This document shows positions 1 to 8,482 of a stretch of 64,000 nucleotides of DNA, in pieces (within the stretch, counting starts at the first letter, position 1; each line of letters begins with the position of its first letter). The stretch spans positions 186,001 through 250,000 of the forward strand of contig JAEUHZ010000028.1 in NCBI GenBank assembly GCA_016795205.1, given 5' to 3'. The stretch comes from Planctomycetota bacterium (GTDB lineage Bacteria > Planctomycetota > UBA1135 > GCA-002686595). Below the pieces are notes generated by a model. The model was not told the origin of the DNA and did not search any database. It was given only the letters and a program-made list of their open reading frames with translations. Both the position numbers and the translations under genes were made by a program.

Positions 1-426
1 CTGCGCAGCGGACGGCCGCTCCACGTGGCCACGCACCTCGTGCGCGGCGCGGGCGCGGGCACGCGGGACTGGGCGCTCGCCGTGGCGCGGGGCGCGCAGC
101 TCGCCACGCGCGAGATTCGCGAGCTGGGCCCACGTCTGCCGCTCGCCGTGCTGGCCGCGTGCGAGACCGCGGACGGACGCTTCGTCGACGCCCAGGCGCT
201 CTCGGGGGTCTCGAACGCCTTCCTGGCCTCGGGCACGCGCAATCTGTGCGTGACCCTCTGGCCGGTCGAGGACGGTGCGGCGCGGGCCTGGTCGGAGGCC
301 TTCCACCGCGCGCTGGCCGCGGGCGCGCGCCCCTCCGCGGCCGCGTCCCGTGCGCGGGACGACCTGCGGCGCGCCGGGGTGCGCGTCTCGGAGTGGGCGG
401 CGTTCCGGTTCGCGGGCAGCGACTGA
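1..426 (+). CDS. CHAT domain protein, C-terminal part (5' truncated by window)
   Basis: Reading frame 1 is open from the first base, so the start lies outside the window; 141 residues remain. They fit the end of a CHAT domain (caspase-like, HetF-associated-with-TPR), a cysteine protease fold related to separase and caspases. The two catalytic landmarks are visible: HVATH near residues 8-12 and AACETA with Cys54, followed by the typical stretch LSGVSNAFLASGTRNL and a WPVED segment. CHAT domains usually sit behind TPR repeats or kinase modules, so the missing N-terminus probably carries such repeats. Its partner or substrate cannot be read from this fragment. Confidence 0.82.
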   Translation: MRSGRPLHVATHLVRGAGAGTRDWALAVARGAQLATREIRELGPRLPLAVLAACETADGRFVDAQALSGVSNAFLASGTRNLCVTLWPVEDGAARAWSEAFHRALAAGARPSAAASRARDDLRRAGVRVSEWAAFRFAGSD

Positions 427-427
427 G

Positions 428-685
428 CTGCCGCGCCCGTGGGGGCCGAGCCCCGGGCGGCGCTGGAGGCCGGCCACGCGCAGAGCCGGGCCATTCCTGA
501 CGCCCGGCGGGGGGAGTGGCAGCCCCCGCCCCAGGCCCTGGGACCTGTGCCCGCGGGCGCGGCGCCCCTCCCCCGCCCGGGAGCCGGCGCCCGGGGCGTG
601 AAGGCCTCTCAAGGCCGGCGGGGCGTCGGCCGATCTCTGTGCAGCCAGCGGGGCCTCCGCCCCGCGGCCCACCGAGACCGCTCCG
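428..685. other. Intergenic, no gene recognised
   Basis: Very GC-rich spacer between the CHAT gene and the small exported protein. Open frames here are short, arginine/proline-rich and look like composition artefacts. I see no convincing promoter or RNA gene. Confidence 0.5.
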
Positions 686-1264
686 ATGCACAAGCTATCC
701 GCTGCACTCCTCGCCCTCCTGGCGCTGACCGTCCCGATCACCGCCGTCGAGGAGTCGCCCGAGCCGGCCCCCATCGACGTCGGGATCAGCGTGACGGGCA
801 CGCGCTTCTACGCGCGGAACTACTCGGGGACGAGCTACGTGCTGCTGTTCAAGAGCGGCAGCACGGTGATCTGGCGCACGCTCTCCTCGGGCCACGACCT
901 GGTGTGGGAGTACCCGACGCAGCTCCTGTCGGGGGTCGAGCTCGAGGTCGCGACGTGGGCCGACGGCGCCTGGCGCCGCACGGGCTCGATCTTGCTCGAG
1001 AACGTCGCGGCGCGCGGCACCGAGGCGCTGTGGGTCCAGAGCGACTCGAAGCGCACGAGCTGGGCGGAGCTGGGCTCCGCGCTGTTCGTCGAGGACACCG
1101 GCGCGAGCTTCTTCCCCGCCACGTTGCCCAGCGATTCGAGCCTCGGCTCGTCGGCCGAGGAGGCCTTCGCGGCGCCGACGCACGTGCCGGTCATCACGCC
1201 GAGCGAGAACCCGGTCGGCGACGTGCCGCCGCGGATCGAGGAACGGCCGCTCCCGCCGGTCTAG
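686..1264 (+). CDS. Small exported protein of unknown function
   Basis: The 192-residue product starts with a classic signal peptide (Met-His-Lys, then a Leu/Ala-rich core, cleavage probably after TAVEE-like residues near 21-24). The mature part is rich in Ser/Thr and aromatic residues, with segments such as GTRFYARNYSG and SGHDLVWEYP that suggest a compact beta-rich domain, and ends in a Pro-rich tail. I do not recognise a family. A strong intrinsic terminator follows 63 bases after the stop, so it is probably transcribed as a single gene. The opposite-strand frames over it have the composition of shadow ORFs. Confidence 0.62.
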   Translation: MHKLSAALLALLALTVPITAVEESPEPAPIDVGISVTGTRFYARNYSGTSYVLLFKSGSTVIWRTLSSGHDLVWEYPTQLLSGVELEVATWADGAWRRTGSILLENVAARGTEALWVQSDSKRTSWAELGSALFVEDTGASFFPATLPSDSSLGSSAEEAFAAPTHVPVITPSENPVGDVPPRIEERPLPPV

Positions 1265-1327
1265 GCTGCGGGTGCGGTTGGTCGAAGGGACTGTGGAGAG
1301 ACGAGAGAGCTGAGAGACGACGATGGG

Positions 1328-1364
1328 ACCGCGGCCGCCCCGCTCGGGGCGGCCGCGGTGTTTT
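1328..1364 (+). terminator. Rho-independent terminator
   Basis: A perfect 14-bp GC-rich stem (1328-1341 with 1346-1359) with a 4-base loop is followed by GTTTT. It ends the transcript of the exported protein and lies just before pfkA. Because it precedes the GTG at 1380, it argues against the ATG at 1323 as the pfkA start. Confidence 0.85.
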
Positions 1365-1379
1365 CGTAGGCTCTCGCGC

Positions 1380-2645
1380 GTGGAAGCACGCATCCGAACG
1401 CTGGGCCCGGCTCGATTCCCCTCGCCGCTCTCGAGCCCGGTCTCCGACGGCGTACGCGTCCCGGAGACGATCCTGCGCGTCGACGGCGACATCGAGCCGT
1501 GCACGACCTGGGAGGTCGCGGGCCCGCGCGAGCGGCTGTTCTTCGCGCCCGGCGCGCTGCGCGCCGCGGTCGTGACCTGCGGCGGGCTGTGCCCCGGGCT
1601 GAACAACGTGCTGCGGTCGCTGTTCCTGCACCTGCACCACTTGTACGGCCTCAAGGAGCTGCTCGGCGTGCGCTACGGCTACGCCGGTCTGGACCCCGAC
1701 AGCCAGCACCCGCCAGTGCCCCTCGCGCGCGCCAGCGTGGGAGCCATCCACCGCCTGGGCGGCACCGTGCTCGGCACGTCGCGCGGCCCGGTGCCGCTCG
1801 ATCGCATGCTGGCGACACTGCGACGGCTGGAGGTCGGTGCGCTGTTCTGCGTGGGCGGCGACGGGACCATGCGCGGCGCACACGCGCTCTCCGAGGGGGC
1901 GCGCGCGGCCGGCTACCCACTCGCGGTCGTCGGCATTCCGAAGACGATCGACAACGACATCCAGCACGTGACGCGTTCCTTCGGCTTCCGCACCGCGGTC
2001 GAGGTCGCGCGCGAGGTGCTCGATGCCGCGCACAACGAGGCCACCAGCGTGCGCAACGGCGTGAGCATCGTGAAGCTCATGGGCCGCGAGGCCGGCTTCC
2101 TGGCCGCGGAGGCCGCGCTGGCCAGCCAGGACGCCAATTTCGTGCTGGTCCCCGAGGTGCCCTTCGCGCTGGAGGGGCCGCGCGGCTTCCTGGCGGCGCT
2201 CGACGAGCGCCTGGCGGTCGGCGGGCACGCGCTGATCGTCGTGGCCGAGGGCGCGGGGCAGGAGCTCGTGGGCCACGCGGGACCTGCCCAGGACGCCTCG
2301 GGCAACCGCGTGCTGGGCGACATCGGCGTGTTCCTCAAGGAGCGCATCCACGCCCACCTGAAGTCGCGCGGCATCCCGTTCGCGCTGCGCTACCTCGACC
2401 CCAGCTACTCGATCCGCAGCCGCCCCGCGAACTGCGAGGACTCGATCCTGTGCGACCAGCTCGCGCGGCGCGCGGCGGACGCGGCGCTGGCCGGCAAGAC
2501 GGACCTCGTCGTGGCCAGCGTGCACGACGTGTTCGTGCACCTGCCGCTGGAGGTCGTCACGGGCAGGAAGCGCGTGCTGGACCCCGAGGACGAGCCGTGG
2601 CGCTCCGTGCTGGCGTCGACGGGGCAACCGCGGGCCTTCGTCTGA
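1380..2645 (+). CDS. pfkA: 6-phosphofructokinase
   Basis: Phosphorylates fructose 6-phosphate to fructose 1,6-bisphosphate in glycolysis. The PfkA fold is clear: GGLCPGLNN near the N-terminus, GGDGT at 159-163, PKTIDNDI around 187-194 with the catalytic TIDND aspartates at 191 and 193, and MGREAGF further on. The glycine after GGD (equivalent to E. coli Gly104) favours ATP over pyrophosphate, while Lys188 occupies the position of E. coli Gly124, as in plant-type ATP enzymes and PPi enzymes, so the phosphoryl donor is not certain. I chose GTG 1380 because the upstream in-frame ATG at 1323 would place a terminator hairpin inside the gene. About 421 residues, longer than the 320 of E. coli PfkA, in line with the longer subfamily. 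Confidence 0.9.
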   Translation: MEARIRTLGPARFPSPLSSPVSDGVRVPETILRVDGDIEPCTTWEVAGPRERLFFAPGALRAAVVTCGGLCPGLNNVLRSLFLHLHHLYGLKELLGVRYGYAGLDPDSQHPPVPLARASVGAIHRLGGTVLGTSRGPVPLDRMLATLRRLEVGALFCVGGDGTMRGAHALSEGARAAGYPLAVVGIPKTIDNDIQHVTRSFGFRTAVEVAREVLDAAHNEATSVRNGVSIVKLMGREAGFLAAEAALASQDANFVLVPEVPFALEGPRGFLAALDERLAVGGHALIVVAEGAGQELVGHAGPAQDASGNRVLGDIGVFLKERIHAHLKSRGIPFALRYLDPSYSIRSRPANCEDSILCDQLARRAADAALAGKTDLVVASVHDVFVHLPLEVVTGRKRVLDPEDEPWRSVLASTGQPRAFV

Positions 2646-2698
2646 GAGTGCAACCTCGGGGCCGGCGCGCCGCACGCCTCCCGGTGTGTCCCGCTCGC

Positions 2699-5410
2699 TC
2701 AGGGCACGACCGCCCAGCTCCCCGCCTCGACCCGCACCGCGCGTGAGGCCTCGCCAGCGTCCGCCAACAGCACGTAGTCGCCCGGCGGCAGCGCGCGCGC
2801 CACGAGGTCCGCGCCGTCGGCCTCGAGCTCGCGCGGCAGCCCGCCGGGACCGTGCAGCGCGAGGCGGCGCCCAGCCGCGCCGCGCACGCGCAGCGCTCCG
2901 GCGGCGTCGACGCGCACGTCGCCCAGGTCGAGAGCCTGCTCCTCGCCGACGACGCGCTCGCCGAGGTGGAGTGGCGCGCGGCCGACGGGCCACACGTAGA
3001 GCACGTAGCGGCCGGCCCGCACGTCGCGCTCGACGGCGCCGTCCGGCTGAGCCTCGGCGCGGTGCGTCGCGCCCGAGCCGGCGTGCACGGCGACCAGCGA
3101 TCCAGCCGCGGGCCGTCCGGAGCCGTCGACGAGTCGAGCGCGGAAGTAGCCGCGCTCGCTGCCCACGCGCAGCACGACGCCCTGCGCGCCGGCCGCGACC
3201 CCGTCGAGCGCGGCGAGCACGGAGCCCTTCCAGCTCGCGCGCGGACGCAGCTCGAGACGGTACGTGGCCCCTGGCTCGCAGGGCACGGAGAACGAGCCAT
3301 CGTCGTCCGTGTAGCACTGCCGCAGATCCGGCACCGCGGGGCCCAGCCACTCCGCGGGCGGACGGGCTGCGCCGGCATCCTCGCGCACGGCCTTCACGAG
3401 CCAGGTCTTCGCCGCGCGGCCATGCGCCGAGAGCGCCCGGCCGCGGATCGTGAGCGCGTGCTGGAGGCGTGCGTCCCAGCGGTGCTCGCCGCCGGTCGCG
3501 ACGACGCCGTGGGTCTCGGCGGCGGGCGCATCCGGCGCGGCGCGCGCGCGCAGCACGAACGCCCCGGCCGGAGCGCCGCTCACGGCCCAGGCGCCGTCGG
3601 CGCCCGCGAAGGCGCGCAGCGGCTCGGTGCAGCCCTCGAAGCGCGCCTCGATCTGGGCCTGATCGGCCGGCAGGCCGTCGTCGAAGCGCGCCGTGCCGAA
3701 CAGTCGCGCGCCCTCCGCGAGGACGACGGTCGCGCCGATCTCCGCGAACTCGAGCTCGCGCTGCGCGTGCGGCAGCGCCGTGACGAGCACGCGCCCAGCA
3801 CGGCCGGCCTCCGCCGCGAGGCGCACGACGCCGGCGCCGTCCGCGACCGCCCGCGCGCCGCGCGCGGACAGCACGACGGAGCCGTCCGCGCGGATCGCGG
3901 CCTCACGCGTCGGCGCGAGCACGGTCGCGACGGCCCCCGGGATCGGCGTGCCCCGGGTGTCGACGACCGTGAAGACGACAGGCTCGACGGGATCGAGCAG
4001 CACCAGGCGCGTCTCGACGCTCGCCGTCGCCGCGTGTCCAGGCGTCCCGAACCACAGCGCAGCGGACGGCGCGTGCGCGGGCGAGCGGGCCCACATGGCC
4101 AGCGCGCGCCCCACGTCGCTCAGCGCGAAGCGCCCGTCGGGCCCCGTGGGCGGCGCGGCACGGCGGGGGGCGAGCTGCGGCCCCGGTCCGATCTCGACGA
4201 TCGCGCCGGCGATCGGCAGGCCGCGCGCGTCGACGACGATGCCCGCGACGTCGATCCCGCGCTCGAGGCGCAGGACGAACTCCGTGCGCTCGCCGGCGCG
4301 GACGTCTTCGCGCGACTGGATGCCGCCGCCCTCCAAGTGCACGCCGGCGATGCCGACCGGGACGCGCGGGAAGTCCGCCAGACCCGCGACATCCGTCGAC
4401 AGCGTCCGCACGCGCTCGAACCAGAACGCATCGCCCCAGGCGAGCAGGTCGACGCGCGCGCCCGCGACTGGCTCGTCGCGCGCGTCGAGCACGCGCACGC
4501 GCACGGAGCCGAACGCCAAGACCGGCTCGGCCGCGGTCTCGTCGCCGGCTCTTGGATCGGCATCCGTCACGCGCGGCGCGGCGACAGCGCGCGGGCGTGC
4601 CTCGGCGGCGACGAGTTCAGCCGCGCGCGCGCGCTGCTCCGCGGGCACGACCGCGACCTCCGGACGCGCGCCGGGACCACGCGCACCGGCCCAGGCGATG
4701 CCGACCACGGCGGCGAGCAGCGCACAGGCCGCGAGCAGGCCCAGCCCGAGCCCGGAGGGCGCGGCCGGGACCGCGGACGGTGGCAGCGACTGGGCGCGCG
4801 CCGCGGCGGCCAGGACCTCGCGGCGCACGCCGGCCAAGGCGCCCCGGTCGAGGAGCGCCAGGACCCCGAGCGAGAAGCCAGCCGGCAGCGAGCGCCGCAC
4901 GAGCCGCAGGCCGCGGTGGATCTGGGCGCGCACCGTGCCCTGCGGCCGGCCGAGCTCGCGGGCGATCTCGTGGGGCGGCTTGCCCTCCGCCAGGTGCGCC
5001 TCGAGGACCTCGCGGTAGGTCGGCGGCAGCTCCGCCACCGCGCGGGCGACGGCAGCCTGGACCTCGTGCGCCTCGGCCGGATCGGGCTCGCGCGCCGCGC
5101 TCGCCGACACGTGCTCGGACGACTCCTCGTAGCGCGTCGCGCGACGCCGGTTCATGAGGCGCGCCTGGTTGATCAGGATGCCCATGAGCCAAGGCACGAT
5201 CGGACGGCTTGGGTCGTAGACGTCGGCGCGCTCGATCGAGGCCAGGAACGTCGCCTGCACGACGTCCTCGGGGTCGACCCCGCGCGCGGCGACGTGCCGC
5301 GCGACGCGCATCAGCTCGGGCGAGAGCTCGTCGAAGAGCTTGGCCAGCGCCGACAAGTCGCCCTGTCGCCGGTAACGCTCGAACAGGCCGGAGAGGCGCG
5401 GGTCGTGCAT
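2699..5410 (-). CDS. ECF sigma factor fused to membrane anchor and carboxypeptidase-regulatory-like repeats
   Basis: Residues 1-95 match sigma-70 region 2 (core DPEDVVQATF at 46-55) and 118-172 match region 4, with GTVRAQIHRGL as the recognition-helix end. A single hydrophobic segment at about 221-243 follows. The remaining 650 residues contain repeated beta-sandwich units with the hallmark pattern of carboxypeptidase-regulatory/Cna-B-like domains (for example VRVLDARDEPVAGARV, VDARGLPIAGAIV, VVDTRGTPIPGAV). The layout predicts a cytoplasmic sigma factor tethered to the membrane with an exported sensor-like region, so the signal would have to release or expose the sigma part. Similar ECF fusions are known in planctomycetes. 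No separate anti-sigma gene is adjacent. It is divergent from the membrane protein at 5484, with a spacer of 73 bases. Confidence 0.86.
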   Translation of the reverse strand: MHDPRLSGLFERYRRQGDLSALAKLFDELSPELMRVARHVAARGVDPEDVVQATFLASIERADVYDPSRPIVPWLMGILINQARLMNRRRATRYEESSEHVSASAAREPDPAEAHEVQAAVARAVAELPPTYREVLEAHLAEGKPPHEIARELGRPQGTVRAQIHRGLRLVRRSLPAGFSLGVLALLDRGALAGVRREVLAAAARAQSLPPSAVPAAPSGLGLGLLAACALLAAVVGIAWAGARGPGARPEVAVVPAEQRARAAELVAAEARPRAVAAPRVTDADPRAGDETAAEPVLAFGSVRVRVLDARDEPVAGARVDLLAWGDAFWFERVRTLSTDVAGLADFPRVPVGIAGVHLEGGGIQSREDVRAGERTEFVLRLERGIDVAGIVVDARGLPIAGAIVEIGPGPQLAPRRAAPPTGPDGRFALSDVGRALAMWARSPAHAPSAALWFGTPGHAATASVETRLVLLDPVEPVVFTVVDTRGTPIPGAVATVLAPTREAAIRADGSVVLSARGARAVADGAGVVRLAAEAGRAGRVLVTALPHAQRELEFAEIGATVVLAEGARLFGTARFDDGLPADQAQIEARFEGCTEPLRAFAGADGAWAVSGAPAGAFVLRARAAPDAPAAETHGVVATGGEHRWDARLQHALTIRGRALSAHGRAAKTWLVKAVREDAGAARPPAEWLGPAVPDLRQCYTDDDGSFSVPCEPGATYRLELRPRASWKGSVLAALDGVAAGAQGVVLRVGSERGYFRARLVDGSGRPAAGSLVAVHAGSGATHRAEAQPDGAVERDVRAGRYVLYVWPVGRAPLHLGERVVGEEQALDLGDVRVDAAGALRVRGAAGRRLALHGPGGLPRELEADGADLVARALPPGDYVLLADAGEASRAVRVEAGSWAVVP

Positions 5411-5483
5411 GGGCTGCAGACTCTTATCCCAATCCGGAGCGCCGTTGCGGGGAAGGGCGAGGCTGGATCGGGGGCGTCAGGAA

Positions 5484-6674
5484 GTGGATTCTGAGGGCTT
5501 GGACGCGGACCTGCCCCTCCCGACCGCGTGGTCGCTGCAGCTTTCCGGCGCCGAGCCCGCCGACGCCGTGCTCCTGGCTTGCGCCGTGCCGCTCGTGGGG
5601 CGCGTGTGGCTCGCGTGCCTGCCGGCGGGGCTCCCGGGACGCCACGCGCCGCGCGACCTGCCCGCGACGTGGGCGGCGAGCCTGCTGCTTGGGAGCGTGT
5701 GGATCGCCAGCGTCGCCGCCTTCGCGGGCGAGTCGTCGGGACTGTTCCTGGGCATCGTCATCGGCGTGCCCGCACTGGCCGCGACGGTGCTCGCGGCGCT
5801 CGCTCCCGCGGCGCTCGTGCCGCGCCACGAGCCCGAGCCGCTGCGTGCCAGCGCCGTGGGGCGCGCGCTGGTCGCCGCGGCCGTGCTGGCGAGCGCGATC
5901 CTCGCCGGCCGCGATCGGGGACTCGGCGCGGGGGTCGAAGCGCTCGCGTCGTCCTGCTTGGCGCACGCCGCGCTCCTGGCGGCGCGCGTGCCGGCGTTCG
6001 TGCGCGCCTTGGCGCTCGCGGCCGTGGCGGCGGCGGTCGGGATCCTGCCGTCGATCGAGGCGGAGGGCTCCGCCGCGCTGGGCGCCGCGGGCGCGGGCCT
6101 GGGCCTCGTGACCTGGATCCGGCGCGGCGATCGGCGCGGGTTGGCGCTCGTCGCCGCCGCCGTCCTGTTCCTCGCGCTCACGCTGCCGAGCGGCGGGTCC
6201 GTCGCCCTGGCGGTCGCGATCGCGACGCCCCTGGGCAGCGTGGGGCGCACGCGCTGGCGAGCCCTGGTGTGGTCGGCCGCCGGGCTCGCGGCGGGCGTGC
6301 TCCTGCGCAGCCGCCTCTTCGATCGGCCCGAGCCGTGGTGCTGCGGGCGCGAGGCCCTGGCGCAGCGCGTGGAGCCGGTGCTGATCGGCGCCGTCGTGCT
6401 CACCCCCGTGATCGCGGCCGCAGTGGCCCACGTGCGCGCCCGGTCTCCGTGGAATCCGTCCGGCGCGCCGCGCGGGCGCGAGGCCCTCGTGCTGGGCGCT
6501 GCCGCGCTCCTCGCGCTGCTGCTCCAGGCGCTGCAGAACGACACGCCCTCCGATCCGATCCAGGTCGGCTTCCCGCAGGTCTCGGCGGCCTCGGCTTCGT
6601 TCTGGGTGCTCGCGTCCATGGCCGTCGCGATCGGCCTCGCGCGCGCGCTCGAGGGGCGACCGTCCGCACGATGA
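5484..6674 (+). CDS. Polytopic membrane protein of unknown function
   Basis: Roughly 396 residues, dominated by Ala/Leu/Val/Gly helices long enough for about ten membrane spans, interrupted by short Arg-rich loops (for example WIRRGDRRG and RARSPWNPSGAPRGR). I recognise no family motif. The start is uncertain: GTG 5484 is used here, but an in-frame ATG at 5409 would overlap the divergent sigma-factor start and TTG 5499 is possible. Its stop overlaps the ATG of the next gene (ATGA at 6671-6674), so the two are probably co-translated and may act together on a lipid-linked or membrane-embedded substrate. Confidence 0.68.
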   Translation: MDSEGLDADLPLPTAWSLQLSGAEPADAVLLACAVPLVGRVWLACLPAGLPGRHAPRDLPATWAASLLLGSVWIASVAAFAGESSGLFLGIVIGVPALAATVLAALAPAALVPRHEPEPLRASAVGRALVAAAVLASAILAGRDRGLGAGVEALASSCLAHAALLAARVPAFVRALALAAVAAAVGILPSIEAEGSAALGAAGAGLGLVTWIRRGDRRGLALVAAAVLFLALTLPSGGSVALAVAIATPLGSVGRTRWRALVWSAAGLAAGVLLRSRLFDRPEPWCCGREALAQRVEPVLIGAVVLTPVIAAAVAHVRARSPWNPSGAPRGREALVLGAAALLALLLQALQNDTPSDPIQVGFPQVSAASASFWVLASMAVAIGLARALEGRPSAR

Positions 6675-8482
6675 GCGAGCTCCTGGACCTGCGCGCGGAG
6701 CCCTCCGCAGAACCACCGCCCGCGCCGCTCGCACGCGGCGCGTTCGAGCCGGCATTCGAGGCGGCGCGCGCCGGCGCGCCGTTCCGCCGCGCGCTCGAGC
6801 AGCTCTTGCTCGAGCTCGACGACGAGACCGCGGACCGGCTCATGCAGCTCCTGCGCGAGGCGCGCGGCGCGTGGTTCCCGCTCCTTCGTGCCGGCGGCGG
6901 GGAGCTGCTCTTCCTGGGCAACGCGCTCTCGGGGTCGATCACGCCGCTCGCCGCGTCCGGTTTCCGCGTCACGATCCTGGAGCGCAACGCCGAGCGCGCG
7001 CGCTTTGCCCTGCTGCGCGCGGCCGAGCATTCGCCCGGCATGGTGCGCGCCGTGCTGGGCGGCGACGCGCCCCGCCTGCCCTTCGACGACCGCTCGTTCG
7101 ACGTCGTCGTGCAGGAGGACGGCCTGCCGCGCGCGGAGGACCGCTTCGCGCACGGGTTCGACGAATGCCTGCGCGTCGCGCGCGGCGAGGTCGTCCTGAC
7201 CGCCGACAACCGCCTGGCCTACAAGCGCTCGAGCGGGCGTCGCAGCGACTTCCGTGTGCAGAGCCCCTGGGCCTTCGTGCGCGCGGCGCTCGCGCCGCCG
7301 CGCGGCGAGCGCACGCTGCGCGGCTACCGCAGCCTGTTCGCGCGCGGCGATTTCCGCCGTCCGCGCGGCTTCGCGCTCTACCCCCACTCGCGCGACTTCA
7401 CGCACGTCGTGGCGCTCGACGCGGCGCTGCCGACGCTGACGATCGGTCCGATGGAGCGCAAGAACCGCCTGAAGCTCGTGGGGCGCGCGCTGGGGCTCTT
7501 TCCCTGGCTGACCCCGTCCTACGCGCTGCTCGCGACGCGCGAGGCGCGGCCAGCCCCGACGCGGCTGGACCGCATCCTCGCACTGCTCGCCGAACGCACG
7601 CGCGAGCCCGCGCCGGTGGCCGAGCAGCTCGTCGGCACGCGCGGCAACACCCTGCTCGTGCAGACGCGCGGCCAGGTCGAGGCTGGTCCGGGCGCGTGGA
7701 CGCTGCACCTCCCGCTGTGCCCGAAGAACGTGCCACAGCTCGAGCTGCACATGCGCTCGCTCGAGCTCGTGCGCGCGCGCTTCCCCTCCGTGCCCGTGCC
7801 CGAGCCGCTCTTCCACGGCCCCCTGGAGGGCCTGTGGCTGTCGTGCGAACGCCGTCTCGCCGGCTGGACGGCGCCGCAAGTCGTCGGCGACCGCACGCGG
7901 ATCGGACGCATGCAGCGCGAGGTCGCAGGGCACTTCGCGTGCCTCGTGACGCGCCCCGCGCGCCGATTCAGCACCGACGACTTCGAGCGCCAGATCTCCG
8001 CGCGCTTCCGCCTCGTCGCCGCGCACGCCGCCGTCGCCAGCACGATCGCGAACCTGGAGCGCCTCCTGGACGAGGCGCGCGAGAAGCTCGTGGGCGCGGT
8101 GATCCCGCTGGTCCTCTACCACGCCGACCTGCGCAGCAAGCACGTGCAGGTCGACCGCGACGGCCACGTGCTGGGCTATCTCGACTGGGGCACGACCGAG
8201 CCCGAGGGCCTGCCACTCTTCGACCTGCTCCACCTGGTCGTGCACGAGAAGAAGCAGGAGCTCGGGATCACGCCGGGTGAGGCCTGGCGCGCCGTGCGCG
8301 ACCGGCGGGGTCTCTTCGATCACGAGGTCGAGGCGCTCGACGCCTACGCTCGCGCGCTCTCGCTCGCACCCGAGGTCGTGACGGCGATCGAGGCGATCTA
8401 CCCCGTGCTGGTCGCCGCGATGGCCGAGAAGAACTGGGACTTCAGCCGGCCGCGCTGGCTGCACCGGCAATTCGGGCTCTAG
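6671..8482 (+). CDS. Class I methyltransferase-like domain fused to APH-type kinase
   Basis: The 603-residue protein has two parts. Residues 70-260 resemble a SAM-dependent methyltransferase: a glycine-poor nucleotide loop ELLFLGNALSGSI, the acidic strand end ILERN, and a DDRSFDVVVQEDGLP region equivalent to motif IV. Residues about 320-600 resemble the aminoglycoside phosphotransferase/choline kinase fold: LYHADLRSKHV supplies the HxD catalytic loop and YLDWGTTE the metal-binding Asp. The combination suggests modification of a small or lipid-linked sugar, but the substrate is unknown. The first glycine loop is atypical, so methyltransferase activity is less certain than the kinase fold. Start is fixed by the 4-base overlap with the upstream membrane-protein gene. 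Confidence 0.78.
   Translation: MSELLDLRAEPSAEPPPAPLARGAFEPAFEAARAGAPFRRALEQLLLELDDETADRLMQLLREARGAWFPLLRAGGGELLFLGNALSGSITPLAASGFRVTILERNAERARFALLRAAEHSPGMVRAVLGGDAPRLPFDDRSFDVVVQEDGLPRAEDRFAHGFDECLRVARGEVVLTADNRLAYKRSSGRRSDFRVQSPWAFVRAALAPPRGERTLRGYRSLFARGDFRRPRGFALYPHSRDFTHVVALDAALPTLTIGPMERKNRLKLVGRALGLFPWLTPSYALLATREARPAPTRLDRILALLAERTREPAPVAEQLVGTRGNTLLVQTRGQVEAGPGAWTLHLPLCPKNVPQLELHMRSLELVRARFPSVPVPEPLFHGPLEGLWLSCERRLAGWTAPQVVGDRTRIGRMQREVAGHFACLVTRPARRFSTDDFERQISARFRLVAAHAAVASTIANLERLLDEAREKLVGAVIPLVLYHADLRSKHVQVDRDGHVLGYLDWGTTEPEGLPLFDLLHLVVHEKKQELGITPGEAWRAVRDRRGLFDHEVEALDAYARALSLAPEVVTAIEAIYPVLVAAMAEKNWDFSRPRWLHRQFGL

Noticed and set aside
439..1654. Long Arg/Ala/Pro-rich frames on both strands over the exported protein and pfkA
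   Set aside because: Composition of GC-rich shadow frames; the exported protein and Pfk frames carry the signal peptide and conserved motifs.
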